From: Campylorhamphus procurvoides | Lineage: Eukaryota; Chordata; Aves; Passeriformes; Dendrocolaptidae | DNA: 64,000 nt | Direction of reading: 5' to 3' | NCBI GenBank assembly: GCA_013396655.1 | Contig: WBMV01004761.1 | Coordinates: 186-64,185, forward strand | Part shown: in pieces, positions 30,721 through 41,540 of the stretch | How the letters are laid out: each line of letters opens with the position of its first letter | Position numbering within the stretch: the stretch's first letter is position 1 | The notes under the pieces: generated by a model | Databases searched by the model: none | What the model saw: the letters and a program-made list of their open reading frames with translations, nothing else | Told to the model about the DNA's origin: nothing | Translations under genes and position numbers: made by a program

Positions 30721-30870
30721 GTGCCAAATGCCCCACAGGAGGAGGGAGGGGACAAGATGGAGGGCACGGGAAGTGTCAGGAGTGGCGCGCGTGGCAGCTC
30801 CGAGTCCCCCTTGCAAACCAGTTTGGGTACGCTGTGTTTCCAGTAAAGAGATAAATCTTATCACTCCTGT

Positions 30871-31382
30871 GTCTGGAGTCCTGTGTTCAGTTCGGGGCTC
30901 CTTGGTACGAGAGAGACACGGAGCTCCCGGAGCAGGTCCAGCAGAGGGCAACAAAGATGATGAGGGAACTCGAGCATCCCTCTTGTGAGAGGAAAGGCTG
31001 AGGGAGCTGGGCCTGTTCAGCCTCCAGAAGAGACGACTGAGAGGGCTTCTCGTCGCTGTGTATTTAAATACCTGAAGGGAGGCTGCCAAGAGGATGGAGC
31101 CAGGCTGCTCTTGGGGGTGCCAGGCAACAGGACAAGAGGCAACAGGCAGAAGCTGATGCACAGAAAGTTCCACCTGAACATGAGGAGAAACTTCCTTACT
31201 GTGCAGGTGACCAAGCACAGGAACAGATTACCCAGAGAGGTTGGGGAGTCTCCCTCGCTGGAAGTAGTCGAGGACCACCTGGATGCAATTCTGTGCAATT
31301 TGCTCTAGGGTGACCCTGCCTGAGCAGGGAGTTTCGACTAGGTGACCCCTTGTGGTCCCAACCTGACCCATCCTGTGATTCT
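30871..31382 (+). repeat. CR1 LINE 3' portion, copy A
   Basis: Contains GGAAAGGCTGAGGGAGCTGGG, CAACAGGACAAGAGGCAACAGGC, AAGTTCCACCTGAACATGAG and the terminal GTGATTCTT. Sense is plus. This subfamily differs from copy B, so the pair came from two insertions, not one duplicated element. Confidence 0.88.
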
Positions 31383-31700
31383 TGTTTCTGTGTTGAGGCT
31401 GTGGGCACACGGGCCTGACCTGCAAAGGAAGGTGGGGGTGGGATGAGGGGATCCGAGCCCCAGTTTTTGGTGCCTGGGGATGCCAAGGAGGTGATGCCTG
31501 TGAATGATGTGAACTGCAGGGAGGGGGTGGTCCTGCTGTCAGGCTGGTGTAGTTACCCGCCAGGAGCAGGAGGTGGCACTCTGGCTGTTCCCAGGTGCAA
31601 GGAAAGCTCCCCGGTGCGTGTGCTGCACCCCAGAATGTGCCTGTGAATCTTCTTACCAGAGGTGTCAGTGGTCCCTCGAGGGACCCCGAGGGCAGCATCC
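31383..31700. other. Short unique stretch between two CR1 copies
   Basis: G-rich sequence between copies A and B. No gene or repeat recognised. Confidence 0.5.
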
Positions 31701-32337
31701 TTGGCTGTACTGGTCGGAGAGAGGCTGGACATGAGCCAGCAATGTGCACTTGCAGCCCAGAAAGCCAATTGTGTCCTGGGCTGCATCCAAAGCAGTGTGG
31801 CCAGCAGATGGAGGAAGGCCATTCTGCCCCTCTACTCCTCTCTCATGAGACCCCACCTGGAGCACTACATCCAGTTCTAGGGTCCCTGCCCAGGAAGGAC
31901 CTGGACTTCTTGGAGTGAGTCCAAGATGATTAGAGGGATAGAGCATCTCTCCTACATGGAAAGGCTGAGAGAATTGGGATTGTTCAGCCTGAAGAGAAGG
32001 CTTCAGGGTAACGTAATCGTGGCCTTCCAATACCTGAAGACAGAGGACTTTCTATAAGGACATATAGTGACAGCGCAAGGGGGAATGGATTCAAACTAAA
32101 AGAGAGTAGGTTTAGATCAGATACTGGAGTAAAATTCTTTACTGTGAGGTTGGTGAGGCACTGGAACGGGTTGCCCAGGGAAGTCGTGCATGCCCTGTCC
32201 CTGGAGGTGTTCAAGGGCAGGCTGGATGGAGCTCTGAGCAACCTCATCTAGTGAAAGATGTCCCTGTCCACGGCAATGGAATTGGAACTTGATGATCTTT
32301 AAGGTCCCTTCCAACCCAAACCATTCTATAATTCTCT
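31701..32337 (+). repeat. CR1 LINE 3' portion, copy B
   Basis: Begins in the end of the CR1 polymerase reading frame (peptide RPHLEHYIQF around 31846-31878, then a stop and frame damage). It continues through GAGAGAATTGGGATTGTTCAG, GGAACGGGTTGCCCAGGGAAG and the full 3' terminus GATGATCTTTAAGGTCCCTTCC to CATTCTATAATTCT. Plus sense, not functional. Confidence 0.93.
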
Positions 32338-32553
32338 TGGTTCAGTGATCTCCTACACTGGCTGTGTCCTTGTAGTTGGGCCTGTCTGTACAGGTGATGC
32401 ACACACCACTTCCACATCTGATTCTGGCTACAGAGCACCCCAGGATGCTCAGGAAATACTGGTGCCTGCTCCCCCTCAGCCCTTGCACCTCCACAGCCCC
32501 TCTCCCCTGTGGCGATGGAGACAAACACACACCCTAAGGAGCGTTTTGGTCTT

Positions 32554-33411
32554 TTTATAGAAAAAGGCAACTGTACAGACACACTTACACAGATAAGGGA
32601 CGGGAAGGCCAAGGGAGAGGTGAAGCCTCCCCCTGCAGCCTTGGTGGGAAGGGAGTTGCTGCCTCTTCTTGCAGCCCACAGTGGAACCTCCTGTCACACA
32701 GCCAGGAGGCTGAAAACAACCAATGGCAGAATCACCAAAAAAAAAAAAGCAAAAGGGAACAGAGGCAAGGAGAGGGGGAGAAGGTGGGGTATGGAGACCT
32801 CCTCCTCCCTCAGCCTAGCCATGGTATTGGGTCTTTATGTGGGTAGGACACAGATGTCTGTGCCCCTGGGATACCACTGCACAGGGGTTGTGCGTCTAGC
32901 AGAGAGCAGGGATAGCGAGGCTGGCTGGGGCTCTTCTCCATATTTGCAAGTCTTACCAGCAGGAGAAGGGGTATGGGATATTTCCAGGCCCCCTGGAAAA
33001 TAGGAGAGGAGAGCAAGTCTCTTGGTGCCTTGGAGAAGGAATAACACTGGATACCAGCCTTCCACTCTGTCAGTGAGGAAGAGGCTGAAATGGCTTTTGG
33101 CCTTGAGCCGGGGAAGTTATGCAGCGTGGGAGGCAGTTGGACCTCTGTGAGATCCCGGGGGTCTTACAACACACACAGCATGGGGGAGGAGAAGGCACAT
33201 AGGCCTGAAGGCATGACACAGCCGAGCATGGCAGGAGCCAAGCCAACCCTGCAGGAGTGGAACCGTCCCTGGGTGTAACGTCTGCTGTGGCAGTGTGATT
33301 TGGCAGGGACAGGCATGAGGTGTTATTTTCCCACAGTGCTGAGGTGTCCAGGGCCTCGGAGGAGGATGCGGAGCCATCTCATGGTGTCCCTGCACCCTCT
33401 GTGTGCCTCTG
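32554..33411 (-). other. SLC29A1: SLC29A1 3' UTR with candidate poly(A) signal
   Basis: No coding exon between the SLC29A1 stop and the CR1 at 32337. On the minus strand a variant hexamer TATAAA (32554-32559) in TTTTTCTATAAAAAG is the only candidate signal I found, so the 3' end is tentative. Confidence 0.4.
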
Positions 33412-36400
33412 CTAGATGAGAATTCCGAACAGAAAGGAGACAGCAGCTCCTAGGGCCAAGCCCAGTGACAGGAAAAATGCCATGACAGCTCCAGCTGTCT
33501 CTGCTTCATGTGCAAGCACTTTCCTAGGGGAAAAACAGATGTCAGATCCATTCTCAGGATGTGTGCCCCGATCCCTGCTGTTCAGTGGAGATGGAAAGCT
33601 CCTCTGAAGTCAAAGGAACAGCAAAAGCAAATCCACCTTGGCTCCAAGAGCCTGTCTCTACACTGCAGACTCATAAAGAAAAAGTTCCCAGCACCAGAAA
33701 TACCCCTCTCTGACTCCTGCCCCCATGCGCTGCATTCCACCTGGATGAGCCCCAGCTGGGCTCCCCATACCACCTGTGCTGGGCAGGGCTGCTCACCCTG
33801 CTATGCCGTGCTTTGCTCCCCTCCAGATCCCCACTGCATCCAGTCCCTTCCCCTATGTGGCAAGTGGAGAAAATGAAGAGCCCAAATAGTTTCCTCGTCT
33901 CTAAGATATGGAAGCACAAGCCTGGGACCCTGACAGTTGTGCCAATTCCATTTTGTGCCTGCAGTCCCTTCTCCAGATGCCAGGACTGTCCTCTAGGGGT
34001 GTAATCAACCCTCCCCTCATGCCCAGCTCCTACTCACTTGGGCCCGAAACACATACAGAGGCTGGCCAGGTAGCCATTGGAGATGGAGAAGAAGATCATG
34101 AAGACGATGTACCAGGCGTCATGAGAGAACACCACAGGCAGGTACTGACGGTGTTCCACATTGCACAGCATGAAAAGAGGGATAAAGATGACACGGAGGA
34201 CCACCATCACTGGCAGGAGGTAGCTGTCCTTCCCAGGCTGGGAGAAAAACACAGGTAGCTGAGCACATGAGAAGTGGGCATTCCCCGTGCCAAGGCATGC
34301 TAGCAGGGGCTATACAGAGACTGTCCCTACTGTGCCAGAGCTGCAAAGGAGACACTGAGACAGAAAAGTTGCTGAGAGACTTTCTCTGCTGCAACAAATC
34401 TCAGCATCACCATCTGCTGTGTTGAGGAGGTCCTGCTAGGTCTGAAAGCCCTACCTCAGATGACCTGGAGAGCCACAGCACTAGAGCTAAAACACTGAGC
34501 TGGGCTTGTGGGTGATTGCTAAGCCCTTGCTGGCAGTGGGCACACAGGCAGGAGAGCATTGTGCATGCTCATGCAGTGAACTATCGTGCAAGACAAGGCT
34601 GGCTGAGGTAAATCCTCTCTGGCACCTCAGTGCCTGCAAACTGGGCTTTAACCAGCTCTTCAGCCTCCTACGCCATCTCCCAGCCAAGTGGGGAAAGATC
34701 CAGCAATCTGGAAAAGGGATTATGCTGGGGCTGTTTTAGAATGTGGTGGGAAGGTTATGGACCCAGTTACGGTCTCCTCAGATGCTACCAGAGTTCCTGG
34801 ACAACTGAGGCTGTGACAAAGAAGGAGACACCATCCCACTGTGTTGTCCCTGTAGCTGGGACCAAGGCAGACCCTGGCATGAGACGTGCCTAGTTCTGTC
34901 TGGGGTCCCCTCAGTGAGGTACCAGGGTTGCAGATGACAGGGCTCACTGGTTTGAGGTCAGGAGAGACCCCCAGATGCTTTGGGAGCTGCTGCACTGGCG
35001 TACTTCATGAGCACAGAAGGCAGCTGAGGTTAGGCCAGCTGCTGTGTCTGTGGGGCAAACTGGTGAGAATAGACGCCTCTCCTGAGGAGGAGAAAAGGAG
35101 CGAGTGGGGCCCCAACCAGGGAAATGAGGCCCAAACCACATGCAGTCAGACTTTCCACACAGCCTTGTTTTGGAAACGTCTCCTGCTGGGTCATCCCACT
35201 ACGGAGGCTGCGGCCTGGACACCAGGCAAGGCGGCTCATGGCCAAGGCCAAGGGCAGCCGGCAGTGATGGCCAGGGCAGAAGCAGCTCCAGGCTGTGGGG
35301 AGGTCAGGCCTGGGCAGACCCCATGGCACATGGTCCTGAAGAGCTTCTCTAAACAAACAGCCTGAACAATACAGGGGAAACAGTGCTTGGAGAGTGGATG
35401 AAGGGGCAGGAAGAGACCCAGACAGGACAGCCCCGTTCCTCGCCCAGCCTGGGGAGATGAAAGCAAGGGGATGTGGCAGGGCACAGCTCTGTGACCCACA
35501 TGGCATGGCTCTGCCCTGCTCCCAGGACAAGGGTCTTTAAAACAGCCGTGTCCTGTGCTGAGGCCAGAGGTTTTATTTTGGGCTGCCCTGTCTTTCACCC
35601 TCTTCCCCTGTCGCCATCCTGTCTCGCTGTTTGCATAGCTGGAGTGAAGGTTTGTTTACAAAGGGGCTGAAATGGAGGAGGCAGTTTCATCCAAGCCATG
35701 CTGAAAGAGAGGTGGGAGGACAGAACAACCCTGTGGTTCTCGGCTCTGACCCATAAATCTTTACTTAGGAGTTAAAGCAGGAGTTAGCTCTGCAGCTCGT
35801 TCCTACTCCAAGCCACAGATGGCAACCCCAACGAGAGCTGTGCTTGAGGGACCTGGGGACTGAGACTGCCTGGGCATTTGCGCCCTGCCCCACACTTACC
35901 CATGTGACGAGGGCAGTGAGACTCCGTCCCGTCCAGTCAAAGACATTAAAGAGCAGGAAGCAGGAGACAGGAATGAAGTAGAGATCTGCAGAAAGGTGAG
36001 AAGGTCAGCCATGAGCCCAGCATTCCACACCCCTCATGTCAATTGCACAGAGATTGTCTTTCAGGTCTAGGTTTTCCCGGTTTCCCCCTATGGCCTGGAA
36101 TGGTCTCCCAGCCAGGTTGGTGTCTGCATACAAACCATCATGCACAGTGGTTTCCTCTTCCTTTCAGGTGTACTGTATTGGGTTTGTGTGGCAAGGTTTT
36201 GGTAGCAGGGAAGATACAAGGGCAGTCTCTACAAGAAACTGCCAGAAGCTTCCCCATATCTGACAGAGCCAATGCCAGCTGGCTCCAGGACCCTCCACTG
36301 CCCAAGGCCAAGCCTATCAGTGACAGTAGTAGTGCCTATGGGATAACATATTTAAGAAGGGGAAAAAAACCCCAACGTGTACAATTGCAGCCAGAGAGAG

Positions 36401-39400
36401 AAGTGAGAATATGTGAGCGAAACAGTTCTGCAGACACCATGGCCAGTGGAAAAGGAGGGGGAGAAGGTGCTCCAGGTGTCAGAACAGAAATTCCTGTGCA
36501 GCCCTTGGTGCAGACCACCATGAGGCAGGTTGTCCCCCTGCCCATGGAGGTCCATAGGGGAGCAAAAATCCATCTGCAGCCTGTGGAAGATCCCATGCTG
36601 AAGCATATTTGCTGGCAGGACTTGTGACCCTGCAGGGGACCCACACCGGAGCAGTCTGTTCCTGAAGGACTGCATGCCATGGAAAGGACTCAGGCTGGAG
36701 CAGTTCATGAAGAACTACAGCCCATGGGAAGGACTCACATTGGAGTTCACGGAAAACTGTCTCCCAGGGAAGGCTCCCCATGGTGGAGCAGGGGAAGAGT
36801 GGGAGATGTCCTCCCTGAGGAGGAAGCAGCAGCAGAGAAAATGTGTGATGAACTGACCACAATCTTCATTCCCTGTCTCCCTGCACTGCTGCAAGGGAAG
36901 AAGGCAAAGAAATCGTGAGTATAGTTAAGCCTAAGAAGAAGGGTGGGAGGGAATGGAAGGTGTTTTAAAATTTAGTTTTTATTTCTCATTTTCCTGTTCT
37001 GATATGATTGGTAATAAATTAAATTAATTTTCCCCAAGCTGGGTGTTTTTCCTGTGACAGTAACTGGTGAGTGATCTGTCACTCTCCTTATCTTGATCCA
37101 GAGCTGTGGAGGAGAGTGTTGGAGTGGCTTTGGTGGGTACCTGGCATCCAGCCAGGGTCACCCCACCACACATACTTACTACTTCAAGGCCACATATCCT
37201 GTTCTCAGTTTTCTCCTATTTCACCCCATCNCAAGGGAAGAAGGCAAAGAAATCGTGAGTATAGTTAAGCCTAAGAAGAAGGGTGGGAGGGAATGGAAGG
37301 TGTTTTAAAATTTAGTTTTTATTTCTCATTTTCCTGTTCTGATATGATTGGTAATAAATTAAATTAATTTTCCCCAAGCTGGGTGTTTTTCCTGTGACAG
37401 TAACTGGTGAGTGATCTGTCACTCTCCTTATCTTGATCCAGAGCTGTGGAGGAGAGTGTTGGAGTGGCTTTGGTGGGTACCTGGCATCCAGCCAGGGTCA
37501 CCCCACCACACATACTTACTACTTCAAGGCCACATATCCTGTTCTCAGTTTTCTCCTATTTCACCCCATCCCTGGCACACTTACCCCATGTGTTTCCCTT
37601 TCCAAGGACAGTGGACACCTTAGCTGTGATGGCAGGAAAGACGCCAATGGTGACCGTGAAGACAAAGCAGACACACAGAGCCAGGACCCAGAGCTAGGCA
37701 GATGAAAGAAAGATATTTGTACCAAACACAAAGCAAGAGACCAGTGCAGGGCTGGTCTCCTCTCCCCCTGTTCTCCTGCACCTTTGCCCATCCCGAAAGG
37801 AAGGGCAGGGCAAGGCTTGCTGGCAACACACAGACCTTCGTAAAAATAGCAACAACGGAGGGCTTCTCATCAGGGTTGTGGATAGGGATGATCTTTGAGT
37901 TATTCTGCTCCATCCCATTCTCATCTGCAGGGAGAGACCCAAGTAAAGCATAGCAGACCCCAGAAAGCTGAGATCTAATTCAGTCCTTCAATCTCATTTT
38001 TAATTTCAGCTCTTTCTCTGTTCCCTTTCTCTTCCTCCTCTCAGCTCCTCACCTTTCTTAATCAGGTCTCTCTTGGTCTCCAGCTCTGCATTGTACACAC
38101 GGTATTCTGTCTTGTCCTTCATGGAGTAGTATCGGAAGAAATCCTGTGGAGAGACAGCATGGAGGACTCATTCAAGCGTATGGAAACAAGGCTTCCAGGG
38201 GCTGTGTGGCAACAGCAGATATGGGCAATATGGGCAAACTATTCCTTCCACTTATGTCCAATAATGATGCTTTTCTGCTCTCCCACGGATTCAGATACTC
38301 CAGTATTTATACTGTATTCTTACTGGGGTATCTGAGGTGGACTACTTCCTCAGGACACAGGAGAGCTTGCCCTGACACAGGAGGTGGAGGCTGGTAGGAG
38401 CCAAGGTTGGGGTACTAGTGGGCCACAGTCCTTGTGCTGGGATGCGCAAAAGTCCCATATCCCCACACCCTTCCCCACCAGGACAACAGTCTCACCATGC
38501 GAGGCAGAATGATGTAGGAGAAGATTGCCAGCACGATCACCACACAGGCCGTGGTGAAGTAACCGATGAAGCTCTCAGGTTGCTGGGCACCAACTGAGGC
38601 ACAGGACAAGAGAGATGGGGGAAAAAGGAAGACGATGATGAGGGCTGAGAGGAGTGAGGCCCTGCTGCTGTGTCCCACGCAACCCTACAGCATGACCCCA
38701 GCAGATCCTGTGACAGCAGTGCTCTGGGAAGACCCTGTCACAGGCAGGGCAGGGATTACTCACTGGCAATACTGAAGATCATCGCCAAAGCAGCAAAGGT
38801 GCCTGCCAAACCTTGCCCACTCATGATAGGGGCTGTGTAGCTGGCAGGCAGGAGCCCTGCCAGTCCAAAGAGACTGCCCTGGAGAATAGCGCCAAAGGCT
38901 GCGAAGGGGAAAGATGGGCAGAAATGAGAAACCAGTGGCAAGGATGGACTGCACCTCTGTAGGGAGCCAAGGTCCCTGCCCTGCGAGGCAAGGCAAGTCC
39001 CCCTCCTCCTTGGGTCTTTCACATTGAGGTTCATGCTTTCCTCCCAGAGGGATCAGCGCTAGCCATGAGGCTGTACCCCCTTCCTCCCCCACCCTGCTTC
39101 ACTCACAGTTGATGAAGACGATGCTGATCATGGTAAAGACGAAGAAGGGAAGAGGGTCCATGGGGACCTTCACCATGATTGCAGTGACTAAAAACACCAG
39201 CCCAATGGCCACCAGGCTGCCTGAGATGCGGATCTGCTGGGGAATCCTACAAAAGAGGGTCTTCTGTGAGGAAAACCCACCACTCCAAAAGCCTGTGAGG
39301 CTGGGGCCAAGCTCTCCTGTAGGAATCCCAGCCAAACCCTAGGACAGGAGACAGGTGTTTTGCCTTTGACTTGACTGAATGGGCTGTGGCTTGGCTCAGT

Positions 39401-40509
39401 GCTGGGGCAGGAGGACAGGCCTGGGCTGAGCAGCCCTATGGGGGCTGGCAGGGGGAAGGACAGGGCAAGGCTCACCGCTGGTGGATGAAGGAGTTGAGGC
39501 AGGTGAAGATGAGGAGGGGCACCATGGCGCAGAGAGTCATGAAGTTGTCAAACATGGACTGCAGGTAGGAGGGGTCAGATGTCTGGTTCTTGACGTGGCT
39601 CATCTCCTCTGGGTCCTTAAGGCGGCTGATGAAATACTGCAAGGGAAGGAGCCTGGTGAGGCTGAGATTTTGCAAGGCCTCCCTTTAGCATATCAGACCA
39701 CCCTTATCCTTCCTCTGGAACCATGCTGATCCCTCCTGCCACCTCCATGCCACTCGTCCCACTCAGGTCACACACGCTTGTGTCCACTGCGTGCAGACAC
39801 AGAAGCTCTAGGCTGTACCTTGCTGACACACCTACACCATGGTCCTTCAACATGATAGGGGACAATTAATGTCACGGATAACAGCAAGAGGGAAGCCCTC
39901 ACCTCCCTGGCAGTCATAAAGAAATTCCATGGCAGCAGTGTTCCCAGGCCGAGGATGAAGAAGATCAGCCAGACACCCTTGTACCTGTGGAGGCAAAAGA
40001 GTGGTTTGGAGGGGGATGCTGCGCAGGGCAGGGGACAGGCATCGCTTCTGATTGTCCCTGACCCCACAGTGGGAGGCATCAGGAGGAGGAGGGAGGATAA
40101 TATTATTGCCCTGCCCCTACCCCACAGCCCCTGCTAGCTGGGGCTGCTGGAGGAGATGTGACATTGCAGAGGGGCCATGGGACGCCCTTCGCAGGAGGGT
40201 ACAAAGGCAGGGGGAAGCTGGCTGCTCCCAAGCATGTGGCACCCAGATACACAGCAGGCGTCACCAGATCTGGGAGTGAGTCAGGCTCCCCAGACATGTC
40301 CCAGCACAAGGGACTCTTTACACCCTATTTGCTATGGAAAAGCTGAGAGAGAAGGGACAGCTTGGTAACACAGTGCGCACACAGACGAGGGGGTCCCTCC
40401 AGATGCTGGATCCCCTGGTCCTCCCATACCTCCTGGTACCCTGGATGTGCCCCCACACCTACATCGGAACCAGGCATTACCTATCTTGGGGCCCATCTCT
40501 TGCTGTCAT
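33412..40509 (-). CDS. SLC29A1: Equilibrative nucleoside transporter 1 (ENT1), complete
   Basis: Plasma-membrane facilitative carrier for purine and pyrimidine nucleosides. Coding exons (transcript order): 40509-40481, 39987-39903, 39636-39476, 39246-39107, 38898-38764, 38593-38496, 38143-38053, 37924-37836, 37693-37585, 35985-35900, 34237-34038, 33523-33412 (TAG 33414-33412). They total 1335 nt, 444 aa (human 456), all in phase. The start exon encodes M-T-A-R-D-G-P-Q-D-R, matching the human N terminus in its -QDRYK ending. Landmarks: GLGTLLPWNFF in helix 1, a large extracellular loop with one N-Q-T glycosylation site at N55, LPASYTAPIMSGQGLAG in the helix 4-5 region, FNVFDWTGRSLTA (D329, R333, equivalent to human D341/R345), HDAWYIVFM, SNGYLASLCMCFGPKK and EAETAGAVMAFFL. 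These favour ENT1 over ENT2. One donor (after 37836) is the weak GTCTGT. Confidence 0.96.
36174..37510 (+). mobile_element. Solo LTR of an avian ERVL-type endogenous retrovirus, in SLC29A1 intron
   Basis: Matches a common bird LTR by its motifs: TGTATTGGGTTTGTGTGGCAAGG at the start, GATAACATATTTAAGAAGGGG (TATA-like, 36347-36356), repeated GGAGCAG/CCCATGG units at about 36560-36790, GGTAATAAATTAAATTAATTTTCC (AATAAA 37013-37018), and the end CTGGCATCCAGCCAGGGTCA...CCACCACA. No gag/pol/env coding region flanks it, so it is a solo LTR, opposite in sense to SLC29A1. A false duplication of its 3' third inflates the length; true size is about 1.0 kb. I could not settle the exact ends or a target-site duplication. 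Confidence 0.88.
36892..37570. other. Exact 339-bp tandem duplication around a single N (assembly artefact)
   Basis: Bases 36892-37230 and 37232-37570 read as identical with one N at 37231 between them. They cover the LTR 3' part plus about 60 bp of unique intron. Same signature as at 14485, so an overlap left unmerged at a contig join is more likely than biology. Confidence 0.9.
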
Positions 40510-40551
40510 CTTGTGTGGCAAGAGTCAACACAGGTCCCAGCAAGTCTCCGT
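40510..40551 (-). other. SLC29A1: SLC29A1 5' UTR part of the start exon
   Basis: On the minus strand a strong pyrimidine tract and TTTACTTTCCAG precede 40551, defining the acceptor of the exon that holds the ATG. This means at least one further noncoding exon lies upstream (higher coordinates). Confidence 0.75.
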
Positions 40552-41383
40552 CTGGAAAGTAAACAGAAGATTTTATGGGAGAGTGAAGGACACAAGCCAA
40601 GCAGGGGCAGTGCTGGTTTTAACTCAAATCCATGCTGCTGGCTAAGTGCTCCACAGTATTGGGAGCCAAACACCAACACAGCAAATGATGAGAGCACATC
40701 ACAAGAGTTTTGGAAACCTGCAGCTCAGAGTCCTTCAGCCGAAGGGCTGTGCTACATAGCCTTATTCTGCTGGCTGGGCACACCAAGCCTTCCCTCCAAA
40801 AGGAAACTGCTTTCGTGAGGTGCCCAGTCTGTTCATGCTGGCTGCCCAGCTGCTCACAGCAGGCTCTTAAGGGATTTAAGAGCCTGCAGCTCTATGCCCC
40901 CAATCCTGGGGCTGTAAGTGAACCATGTGCACAGTGGGCTGTGTCTGCCCCCCCGCCCTTCCCACCTCCCTCCAATGCCTGAGCCTCGGCAGCACAAAAG
41001 ACACATTTAATTCAGCAGCCTCTCCGACCAGAACCACGCAAATCCCCCGTTTTCAATTCTGCTTTCCTGAGGCTCTTGCAGCCCTTTCCTGGGTCACCTT
41101 GAAAAGCCAAGGGCATTCCTGGCAATGCTGTCCCCTCCCAGGCACCCCTTGCTCTACTCCTTTTTCCCATCACCATCTGCCGAGCCCCTGCACCACTCAG
41201 GCATCACTCTACCAGCAGACAGCCTCCCCGGAGCCCCGAGAAGGCACCTTTTCCCCCCGCTCCCCCCCTCTTCCCAGGGCAGAGCGGGATTAACCGCCCT
41301 GGAGAAGCTGCATGCCTGCCTTGTGCTTTTCCAGTCGGTGTGGCGCAGCATGGGGTGCTCCAGCACTTCTCCCAGGGCTTCAC

Positions 41384-41540
41384 CTGCAGTGGGGCTGCCG
41401 GCGCTGTGTCCCCAGCGCTCCCAGGACATGCCCCCCAGCCGCCTGCCCTGCTGCCGCCTGCAGCATCTCTGCCTGCGCCCTGCCAGGTGGGGCGGAGGAG
41501 GAGGCAGGCAGCCGGCAGCATGCCGGGATCTGTAGTCCCT
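41384..41540 (-). promoter_or_regulatory. SLC29A1: Candidate proximal promoter and noncoding exon of SLC29A1
   Basis: At 41518-41536 the minus strand reads ACTACAGATCCCGGCATGC, close to the ZNF143/THAP11 promoter motif, oriented toward SLC29A1. Downstream, a plausible donor CTGCAG|GTGAAG ends at 41384. Local sequence is GC-rich. Inference: an alternative first exon lies between them. Confidence 0.45.

Noticed and set aside
30526..30846. 106-aa plus-strand frame divergent from HSP90AB1
   Set aside because: Lies in CpG-rich DNA where long frames arise by composition; arginine/alanine-rich with no domain.
31662..31880. Plus-strand frame resembling a reverse-transcriptase C terminus
   Set aside because: It is the eroded end of CR1 copy B, not a host gene.
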